NCBI GenBank assembly: GCA_022641835.1
Contig: CP048715.1
Location: 2,418,001-2,482,000, forward strand
Reading direction: 5' to 3'
DNA: 64,000 nt
Source of the DNA: Petasospora fabianii
Taxonomy: Eukaryota; Ascomycota; Saccharomycetes; Phaffomycetales; Wickerhamomycetaceae
Of this stretch, positions 57,199-64,000 are shown one piece after another; the first letter of the stretch is position 1, and every line of letters starts with the position of its first letter. The notes beneath the pieces are model-generated. The model saw nothing but the letters and a program-made list of their open reading frames with translations, was not told the origin of the DNA and did not search any database. The translations under genes and the position numbers were made by a program.

Positions 57199-58857
57199 AT
57201 GTTTCCCATCTACTTCACGTTGCTATTGATTATCAGCGCCCTACCCAGGGCCCTATCCACATCATCATGGGCTGTACCGAGCTCCGAACGCGTCATCGCT
57301 ATCCGTTCTCAACGAGATGTCTCAGCTAATGTGACCATTGACCAACTCTCACTCATGGGTGTGGGGCTTTCCATGACTGTATTCGATAGAGAAGGATACG
57401 TAAGTAGTGCTCTCAGTGATATTCGGGATCTTCTGGATACCGGAGTTCAGGTGCTTGCAGTGGACCTGTACTGGCACGAACAACTTCGAAAGTTCCAGTT
57501 ATGCCCATACCCTCTCAACTCTTCATACTCCTTAAATGCCACTCAAACCTTCAAATCCAAAGACGGCCGCGAGATCAAGTGCCAGTCCTCACTTCGACTC
57601 ACCGACCTTGCCGAGACTGTACACAGCTACCTGACAGACACAGATACCAATCTCAGTGCTAATCTCATCATCCTGTTGTTTAACATCCTCAGCATCTCAG
57701 ACACATCTTCGGACGTTGAATCCGCACAAATCGGCACATCCAACGATACACTATCAAGTGTTCTACTGAACTACTTTGATGCCAAGATATACACACCAGA
57801 TGGCTTGAACAATGATCGCTCGAATGGTATCACTTACAACGCACTCTCTCAAACATCATCCACAGGCTGGCCTACAACTTCTCATTTCCTTTTCAGCGAG
57901 AAGAGGCGTCTTCTTGCTGCTTCTTCAGATGCAAACATGCCATCCAATACCACATATCAGAAATCATGGGACGTTAGTACTGTTTTCAACTCCACTTTCC
58001 TCGAGAATACTGTGACCACAGCTAACGCATCATCACCATCGAATTCAACAGAGCGGGCTCTTGAATCCTGGAGATTAGATTTTGGGTCCGGCTCAGACAC
58101 CTTCACCACCTCGTTATTCTCAGAAGCAATCGCATGGGGATACTCTCCGGTAATAAACAGCACATCCGATGATTTTACCACTCTCATCGGTGGCTTCATG
58201 AACGAATCACTCTGGTCTTGGGCGCCATCACAGCCACTTTCGCAGTATGAAGCTCGTCGTATATCCACTGATAGTGACGACACTTCTCAGTCCGCCTTCA
58301 GCTGTGGCTCACTTTCCGTCTCTGAGAAGAAATGGCAAGTCTCTAACTGCTATGCTGATAAACATGTTGCATGCCGTCTCAATAACTCTACACCGTTCAG
58401 ATGGGCCGTTACGGTTGATAAGTTCTCCTACTTCCATGCAGAAGACGCTTGTGCAGACATTCCAAAGTCACGATATGTATCAGATGCCTCCTCCATGGCT
58501 AAGAATGCCACATATATTTTCTCAGTTCCAAAGTCGGCATTGGAACAGAAGGCATTAAATGACCTACTGTCCAATGCTAATCTCAATGCTACAGATGTAT
58601 GGATTGACATGAACTCTATTGCTATCCCAGACTGCTGGGTCACAGGAGGTGCTTATGCCAACTGTCCCTATAAGAAAGTTTCATCACATAGGAATTTTGT
58701 GGAGATGCTTACCCCATCTGCTGTTTTCTGCGGTGTTCTCCTTTTAGGAATAATGGCTTTGAGGTTGAGAAGGGTACCGATTCATGACAATAGGAAATAC
58801 TGGAAGAAGTTGGTAAATGAGTACGCAGAAAGTGAGTACGATGGTGTTCCGTCGTAA
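57199..58857 (+). CDS. MTC6: Mtc6-like type I membrane glycoprotein
   Basis: This 552-residue protein resembles S. cerevisiae Mtc6 (maintenance of telomere capping 6, about 526). A signal peptide covers residues 1-20. The conserved block IAIRSQRDVSANVTIDQLSL is near 31-50 and TGVQVLAVDLYWHEQLRKFQ near 93-112. Many N-glycosylation sequons (NSS, NAT, NST, NNS) fit a lumenal or extracellular domain. One transmembrane helix lies at about 507-525 (PSAVFCGVLLLGIMALRL), followed by a 30-residue cytosolic tail. The biochemical role is unknown; the name comes from a genetic screen. Paired cysteines in the second half (CGSL, CYAD, CRLN) suggest a disulfide-bonded domain. Confidence 0.87.
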   Translation: MFPIYFTLLLIISALPRALSTSSWAVPSSERVIAIRSQRDVSANVTIDQLSLMGVGLSMTVFDREGYVSSALSDIRDLLDTGVQVLAVDLYWHEQLRKFQLCPYPLNSSYSLNATQTFKSKDGREIKCQSSLRLTDLAETVHSYLTDTDTNLSANLIILLFNILSISDTSSDVESAQIGTSNDTLSSVLLNYFDAKIYTPDGLNNDRSNGITYNALSQTSSTGWPTTSHFLFSEKRRLLAASSDANMPSNTTYQKSWDVSTVFNSTFLENTVTTANASSPSNSTERALESWRLDFGSGSDTFTTSLFSEAIAWGYSPVINSTSDDFTTLIGGFMNESLWSWAPSQPLSQYEARRISTDSDDTSQSAFSCGSLSVSEKKWQVSNCYADKHVACRLNNSTPFRWAVTVDKFSYFHAEDACADIPKSRYVSDASSMAKNATYIFSVPKSALEQKALNDLLSNANLNATDVWIDMNSIAIPDCWVTGGAYANCPYKKVSSHRNFVEMLTPSAVFCGVLLLGIMALRLRRVPIHDNRKYWKKLVNEYAESEYDGVPS

Positions 58858-59624
58858 ATTCATATATACAGCGATGTGGTGCCATATTGTCTATAAGCAT
58901 GCATCGATTCACGATTCACTACAAAGTTCACGAAGCTATATGGTCATCACGTAATCAAGGGGCAGCCCATGTGAATGGACTGGAACGCATACTGCAAGAC
59001 TCAAAAGGCTGGCAAAGTCTACTGTTCTCACCACACGAAAGTGTATCTCACAGATCGATACTAGTACATGGGTATTGCCTCTAATTTCTCGCCTATAATC
59101 ATTAGCGTTGAACATGTAATTCCCATCTGAGCCTAAGAGCAAGACAGGATGATTGGCCAGAATTGGTTGGCCCAGAAGTGGAAGATGCTCTGTCAAGAAG
59201 TCGTACTCATTAGATACTCGCCCCCGGAGGGGGAGTTGCGCTAGGAAAGACTTGAAGAGAGTCTTCGGACATCTTTGGTTAAAATACTGATAATGGTTAC
59301 TTGACTTCAAGAAAAGCAGATTTATGTAGCAGACTAGCTGAATCTATGCTGTAAGAACAGGCCAGAAAAGGGTGTTTGACTATTCTTCAGCCTTCACTCG
59401 TTGACGGATACGCTAGTATTACCCCTCGAATCAGCAGCTTACACTTGACAGATCGGGCATACTCTAAGAACGTTTTTTGTTCATCCGTATCCCGCTACTG
59501 ACATTTGACAAGACAGAATTGTCATCGAGATAGCTAAGAGCTGGCAGTTATCCTAGCTGAGCGACGAAAAGGTTTGGGAATTTACGTTAAAAACATGCAT
59601 TAGAGCGTGACATTAGTTGAGATT
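58858..59624. other. Convergent intergenic region between MTC6 and ZPR1
   Basis: This 767-bp stretch lies between two 3' ends, longer than expected. A 124-codon minus-strand frame (58936-59310) opens from a TTG without an ATG and resembles no known family. It may hold a decayed gene or an unrecognised non-coding RNA, but I see no definite feature. Confidence 0.5.
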
Positions 59625-61124
59625 TTAAACCTCGATATCGTTAAGACCGAGAGACTCGTTCTCATCGAAAGTTCTCTCGTAGTCCTCAATGGTCATGTTT
59701 GGATCAGCGTCAGGGGCATAAACGTTCTGAATATAAGAGCCCGCCAAAGGATCCTGCATCTTGACGGTAAACTTGACGTTACCAGCGATAGCGTTGTCTA
59801 GGTTCTCGAAGAAAGAAACCCATCTGTGCTTGGAGGCGTCATCCATGGAGTCCGACGTTTGAGTGAACACCTTACTGTGCAACTCCTCACGGACCTGGGT
59901 CAAAAGACCCTCAATGGTGGTGAAACGACCACCAAGGGTACCTGGAGTCAAGTCGAGGTTCAGCTCTGGGATGGTCAAACCACATGTCTCAGACTTCAAA
60001 ATGTCTCTCTTCAAATCCTCAGCATCATCAACGTAAAGGGCAATACGGCGACCCTTTTCTGGAATAGCACCACCGGTCTTGACCTCGTTGGACTTGTAGC
60101 CACAGTGATCACAAAGTGTGTTCATAATAATGACATCCTTGAAATGTGGAATGTTGACAACCTTCATATGTGTCTCACATGGGGCGTAACACGTAGGACA
60201 AGTGGCTGCAAATTTTTGAACCTCGTTCTCAAAGTTCTCGATATCGGTCTGGTCAGAGATGAAACCTGTGACAGTTGGGTTTCTATCCTTACCGGCAACT
60301 CTCTCGGCTCTCTCCTTTTTAATTTCCTCGAGCTGGTCTGGAGTGATGAGACCGATCTGAACGTTCTGCTCATCGGATCTGATGTATTCAATGGAAGACC
60401 ACTTGTGAGCAGGCTCGTTTGGAACGTATTCGATCCAAGAGTTACCAGCTGGGTCGTCAATCTCGAATGTGAGTGGCAACTTGTCCTCGTCGCCATTGAT
60501 GGTGCTCTTGACCTTGTCGATGAACTCCTGGATCTTGTCATGGACCTCCTTGTTGGCTTCGAGTCTGGCAGGCTGATCGCTCTCAAGATCCGCAATCATC
60601 TCCTGAAGAAGACCTTCCACTGTTGTCAACTGGCCTCTCTTTGGTGGGATTTCAATGTCAAGCTCCTTGAACTTACATGTTGCGGTCTCCTGCTTTACCA
60701 CCTGTCTGTTGAAGTCCTCCTTGGACTCGAGCTTGAGGATGTACTTGGAACCCTTCTGTTGGATGGTACCAGCTGGTTGCAGTTCGGAGTTCTTGAAACC
60801 ACAGTGTGGACACTCGAAGGACATGAGAATGACTTCGTTGAAGTATGGAATCTTGGTCAGCAAAAGTCTCGTGACGCCATCCTCGTGACAGTTCATACAT
60901 AAGGACTGAATTTCCTGCACCGGGTGGCCCTCGACATCAGCAGCACCTGTATTTCTCATTCCTTCATCGTTGAACTCTGCAGCACTCTCCTTGCCAACTT
61001 CCTCAGCAGCATGGCCAACTGGCTGGAAGAAATCTTCTTTTTTCTCTGTGACGTTATCTGACATTGTTTCGTCGAGTTTTGGTCTCTTGTGTTCGGCTTC
61101 TTCTGAAAAACTTCTGCGTTCCAT
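59625..61124 (-). CDS. ZPR1: Zpr1 zinc-finger chaperone of eEF1A
   Basis: Zpr1 binds newly made eEF1A and promotes its folding, and moves between cytoplasm and nucleus. Two C4 zinc fingers are CMNCHEDG...CPHCGFKNSE and CPTCYAPC...CDHCGYKSNEV, each followed by a double-stranded beta-helix domain (ZPR1 A-B repeats). The pattern is repeated twice through the protein, as in the family. The frame extends to a GTG at 61154; the first ATG at 61124 gives 499 residues. The ATG at 61064 (MSDNVTEKKEDFFQPVGHAA) gives 479 residues and best matches the S. cerevisiae start (MSEQKEDLFKPVGEAA), so it may be the true one. Confidence 0.94.
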   Translation of the reverse strand: MERRSFSEEAEHKRPKLDETMSDNVTEKKEDFFQPVGHAAEEVGKESAAEFNDEGMRNTGAADVEGHPVQEIQSLCMNCHEDGVTRLLLTKIPYFNEVILMSFECPHCGFKNSELQPAGTIQQKGSKYILKLESKEDFNRQVVKQETATCKFKELDIEIPPKRGQLTTVEGLLQEMIADLESDQPARLEANKEVHDKIQEFIDKVKSTINGDEDKLPLTFEIDDPAGNSWIEYVPNEPAHKWSSIEYIRSDEQNVQIGLITPDQLEEIKKERAERVAGKDRNPTVTGFISDQTDIENFENEVQKFAATCPTCYAPCETHMKVVNIPHFKDVIIMNTLCDHCGYKSNEVKTGGAIPEKGRRIALYVDDAEDLKRDILKSETCGLTIPELNLDLTPGTLGGRFTTIEGLLTQVREELHSKVFTQTSDSMDDASKHRWVSFFENLDNAIAGNVKFTVKMQDPLAGSYIQNVYAPDADPNMTIEDYERTFDENESLGLNDIEV

Positions 61125-61792
61125 ATGGTTGGGAAAGTGTTCCTTTATATCCACTAGGAGGCGACAGTTGTTAAAGCCCTTCGTTATCGACCCACGTTAA
61201 TAGACTTCCAGAGCTTTGAAGAACAAAAAAATTTCGGGATGAGGTCCGGCGCGAAATGACGGGATGAGCTTCGCGATTTTGCGCAAATATCGCCCAACAC
61301 GGTAATTATCTGCGCCAATTGGCGCGAAAACCGACAAATTACTAATAAAGCGGATGTCGATGAAATAGTGCGTTGGGTATTTCCATGAGGAAATGATATC
61401 CAAAACTAACACTTCTTCGTAGTTTGGATGGATTCATTGAAATCAAGTGCTTCTCATGGAGCCAGTCGTCGCTGGGTCAGGCTGAAGCTTGCGGTTATAC
61501 TACTGAGAGTACATACTACCGGATGTAAGCGGAATCGCGATATGTAGCTTTGTGGCGAGCTCTCCGGAAGACCCACTATCTTAACAAGATGTTTTAGCCT
61601 TTACAACCTATTATCTAATCGCAGTAATTCAAGAAAGCTTTCCTGCTAACCATAACCTATCGCGCTAACTATCCAATTTTGCTATAACACGATTTGCACA
61701 TTCACTTAATCCCCACACATCCATACACCATTTTTCATATCTCGTATTTCCCCAGATCTCACTATCGCCATCTCTCTTCTCCAGCTCCCGCC
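61125..61792. other. Divergent promoter of ZPR1 and the AMA1-like gene
   Basis: This 668-bp stretch holds no supported gene (a 71-codon frame at 61197-61412 is not protein-like). It has a notable cluster of GC-rich palindromic sites at 61248-61329, listed next. Confidence 0.55.
61248..61329. promoter_or_regulatory. Cluster of CGCGAAA (SBF/MBF-type) sites
   Basis: GGCGCGAAA occurs at 61248-61256 and 61321-61329. Between them lie the palindromes TTTGCGCAAA (61278-61287) and GCGCCAATTGGCGC (61312-61325). CGCGAAA matches the Swi4 consensus CRCGAAA, and TTTCGCGCC also fits the E2F consensus. The cluster is about 125-210 bp from the ZPR1 start candidates and 460-545 bp from the AMA1-like start, so G1/S control of either gene is possible. 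Confidence 0.45.
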
Positions 61793-63430
61793 ATGCTCAA
61801 TGGCTTCTTCACCCGTCACCACCGAGACGCCAGCGAGCGCATCATGGACCGTTTCATCCCACTGAGTCTGTCCTCCTGGGCGTTCCACTCACAGACGTCT
61901 CCCATTGCCCCGCTGGCCTCCGTCGACACCACACTCTTGAACTTGAACGGAACAACGCTGCACGAGGGCGTCAGAGTCTTCAGCACACCACGAAACCCAA
62001 CAACTGCCGCCGCCTCACGACCATCGACACCAGATCATTCAGACCGCCACTTGGGGGCCATGCGAGATGCACTCGAGTTCTCACCGGGACGCGTCTACAG
62101 TTTTGCCCCGGCGGCTACCACAGCGGTAACTCCTCCATCTCCACCATCACCGCACTTCAGAGCTGCAAGATCAGACTCCTCGATAAGCACTGCAAGCAGA
62201 GCACACAGCCTTTCCTCGCGACGCTTGTCAGATCATAGTCACTCACCGCAAACACCGCGTACACCAATCTTCCCTGTGGCCTATCCCGACGAAACATCTT
62301 CTATCTCATCCGGCCAGAGGACTTCGCACGGCATGATGACAGACATTGCCACTATGACATCCCATCAAAGAAAGAAACGAAAGCTGGCGACAACAGCACC
62401 AGTCCGAGTACTTGATGCACCAACCTTACGTAATGATTTCTACTCAAACTTGATCTCTTGGTCCTCGAGGACCAATTTGGTGGCTGTTGGATTGGCATCA
62501 CAGGTGTACATCTGGTCAGAATGTGATGGAGCTGTGCTATTGAGCGTCTCAGATGACTATGAGATATCCACAGTATCCTTTTCAGATGGTGATTATCTTC
62601 TGGTTGCCACTAAAGGCGGAACAATCTCTTTGTATTCACAACAGCAGTTGATGGCATTAGGAAGCTTTGATAACACGCCTGGTGTCGGTATTTGTTGCAT
62701 TGCATGGGTTCCAGGCGACGACTCCAAATTCTTTGCTGGTGATGAGAACGGTTATGTATTATATTTTGAGGTCACTTCTGAAGGAACGCTTATTCTTGTT
62801 AACAGATTCTCGTGCGTTAGTCAACAGGTCTGTGGAATCGCTGTATCTCATGACGGGAGCCAGATCTCAGTCGGGGGAAACGACAATGTGTGTGCTATCT
62901 GGGATGTCACTGATAAGCTTAACCCGCGGCTGAAATTTCACTTGAAACATCAAGCAGCTGTTAAAGCCATTGCATACTGTCCTTGGTCGAGGTCACTTTT
63001 GGCCACAGGAGGTGGTTCTAAGGACAGGGCGATACGCTTCTGGCATGCCAAAACCGGAACGTTGTTGGACGCTATCCACACCAAAGGTCAGGTCACACAG
63101 TTGATCTGGTCAAAGCGAAAGCGACAAATCGTTGCCACTTTCGGATTTGGTGACATAGTGGAGCCAATTGTGATTGCCGTCTACTCATACCCTAGAATGG
63201 AAAAGTTGGTACAGGTCGAATCGCTGGCCCACATCCGTATTCTTGCAGCTGCACTCTCTCCGGATTCCAGCTCCATTTGTGTTGGTGCAAACGATGAGAC
63301 TGTGAGATTCTACGAGCTTTGGAGTACACAAGATAGTATTCTTCAAGATTCACAGGAGAATGGAGTATTGAAGAGTGATTTGATTGAGCTCTGTGAGGGG
63401 ATAACTAAAAGTGGAGGATTGATAAGGTAA
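61793..63430 (+). CDS. AMA1: Meiotic APC/C activator of the Cdc20/Cdh1 family, Ama1-like
   Basis: This 545-residue protein activates the anaphase-promoting complex. The C-box is DRFIPLS (about residues 19-25), the motif that docks on the APC/C. A long Ser/Thr/Pro-rich linker (about 70-190) is followed by a KRKL basic patch and seven WD40 repeats at about 215-520 (LVAVGLASQVYIWSE, SVGGNDNVCAIWDVTDK, CVGANDETVRFYELW). The C-terminus ends GLIR, the IR tail that binds TPR subunits. The C-box sequence and overall length (S. cerevisiae Ama1 is 593) point to Ama1; Cdh1 would have DRYIP or DRFIPS with a longer N-terminus. The frame continues upstream to a TTG, but the ATG at 61793 (MLNGFFTRHH) is used. 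S. cerevisiae AMA1 has an intron; none is needed here. Confidence 0.82.
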   Translation: MLNGFFTRHHRDASERIMDRFIPLSLSSWAFHSQTSPIAPLASVDTTLLNLNGTTLHEGVRVFSTPRNPTTAAASRPSTPDHSDRHLGAMRDALEFSPGRVYSFAPAATTAVTPPSPPSPHFRAARSDSSISTASRAHSLSSRRLSDHSHSPQTPRTPIFPVAYPDETSSISSGQRTSHGMMTDIATMTSHQRKKRKLATTAPVRVLDAPTLRNDFYSNLISWSSRTNLVAVGLASQVYIWSECDGAVLLSVSDDYEISTVSFSDGDYLLVATKGGTISLYSQQQLMALGSFDNTPGVGICCIAWVPGDDSKFFAGDENGYVLYFEVTSEGTLILVNRFSCVSQQVCGIAVSHDGSQISVGGNDNVCAIWDVTDKLNPRLKFHLKHQAAVKAIAYCPWSRSLLATGGGSKDRAIRFWHAKTGTLLDAIHTKGQVTQLIWSKRKRQIVATFGFGDIVEPIVIAVYSYPRMEKLVQVESLAHIRILAAALSPDSSSICVGANDETVRFYELWSTQDSILQDSQENGVLKSDLIELCEGITKSGGLIR

Positions 63431-63652
63431 CCTCATGACACTTTCCTATATGGCTCTTTTCTACATTAGGTCATTGCTTAAGACGATGATTGTAGACTAC
63501 ATTAGTGTCCTGACAAGTAACTATCAAAAACATCGAGAACCCGAACGTGCATCAAAACAGTAGTACATGTCGCGTTGAGAGCAACAGAAACGTAAATAAC
63601 ATAGTGCATTGGTATAAGTGTGTGTGAGGTTTGTGATCTCTGCGATCCACCA

Positions 63653-64000
63653 TTAGATGGTGACATCCTTGAAATCGCTTGCAACCTTATCGGTAATGTC
63701 CTGAGACTTATCAGCAGCAGTGGTATCGTCGGTGTCATCAATGAGAGAGACCTCGGCCTTAGCTGGTTCGTTCTCTTTGTTGTCCTTGGTGGCAGTGATA
63801 TCCTGAGAGATGACTCTGTCAGCTTTTTTAGTCTCTGTCTGCTTATTGTCCGTTGTTGTCGATGGAACAACGGTTGCTGAAGAAGCAGTGGTGGATGGCT
63901 TATGCTGTGGCTGTGGTCTCTTCGGAAGGTACTCCTTGTACTTCTCGAATACTCTCTGTGTGAGAACTCTCAAGTACGGCAGCTCTCTCTGTGACTTCTT
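63653..64000 (-). CDS. 3' end of an unrecognised gene, cut by the window edge
   Basis: The last 115 codons of a minus-strand gene are present; the start lies beyond 64000. The visible part begins KKSQRELPYLRVLTQRVFEK and YKEYLPKRP, a basic helical stretch. It then becomes a disordered Thr/Ser/Lys/Asp-rich tail with repeats of SQDIT (VISQDITATKD, DKSQDITDKV) and ends DFKDVTI. The family cannot be told from the tail. The 3' flank shared with the AMA1-like gene is about 220 bp. Confidence 0.7.
   Translation of the reverse strand, partial: KKSQRELPYLRVLTQRVFEKYKEYLPKRPQPQHKPSTTASSATVVPSTTTDNKQTETKKADRVISQDITATKDNKENEPAKAEVSLIDDTDDTTAADKSQDITDKVASDFKDVTI

Noticed and set aside
58936-59310. 124-codon minus-strand frame between MTC6 and ZPR1
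   Set aside because: Opens only from a TTG after a stop; no family. A YFNQRCPK stretch vaguely resembles one near 33000, but the match does not extend.
59826-60902. Antisense 358-codon frame in ZPR1
   Set aside because: Mirror of a biased coding sequence; Leu/Val-rich without motifs.

Overview
The window is nuclear DNA of a budding yeast (Saccharomycotina). The genes are compact and mostly uninterrupted. The few introns carry yeast-type signals (GTATGT or GTGAGT donors, TACTAAC or CACTAAC branch points), and the proteins are closest to Saccharomyces-type orthologues (Rpc160, Ctr9, Slh1, Ufd2, Rpl35). CTG codons fall on invariant leucines, for example codon 401 of RPO31 at 16022, so the standard code is used and the CUG-Ser and CUG-Ala clades are unlikely. 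A cytosolic beta-mannosidase and an OHCU decarboxylase (urate catabolism) point to a yeast outside the Saccharomyces group. I cannot name the species.

Layout. 1-11.9 kb: CTR9, beta-mannosidase, GRH1, STE50, PDI1, a SAY1-like esterase and a spliced EMI1. 12.3-26.3 kb: two 2186-bp inverted copies (12265-14450 and 24111-26296) that match everywhere I compared them. Each carries a gene for a putative Rua1-type zinc-binding transcription regulator and its promoter. They bracket a 9660-bp loop holding RPO31 (essential RNA polymerase III largest subunit), a coiled-coil protein, LSB5, a glutaredoxin, MXR2 and an unrecognised gene whose first 25 codons lie inside the right repeat. 26.6-34.3 kb: BIK1, tRNA-Asp, an unrecognised single-pass membrane protein, a spliced SEM1 and a WrbA-type quinone reductase. 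34.4-49.4 kb: SLH1, OHCU decarboxylase, PP2A catalytic subunit, RDI1, RBS1 and UFD2. 49.6-64 kb: RPL35, ARF1, ALG10, an SNF3/RGT2-type glucose sensor, MTC6, ZPR1, an AMA1-type APC/C activator and the 3' end of an unrecognised gene.

The main novelty candidate is the inverted-repeat cassette at 12-26 kb. Its geometry recalls the flip/flop inversion loci of methylotrophic yeasts, but no mating-type gene is visible. The inner repeat edge falls inside a gene so that inversion would always rebuild it. The two regulator copies differ only at their last codons. Their shared promoter carries four copies of CATGAGAAG. Protein-like fragments beside the left copy suggest it landed in, or replaced, another gene.

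Five genes have introns that single reading frames miss: EMI1, SEM1 (whose conserved C-terminus is on exon 2), RBS1 (proposed), RPL35 (exon 1 is only the ATG) and ARF1 (5'-UTR intron). RPO31 and RBS1, both tied to RNA polymerase III, are about 25 kb apart.
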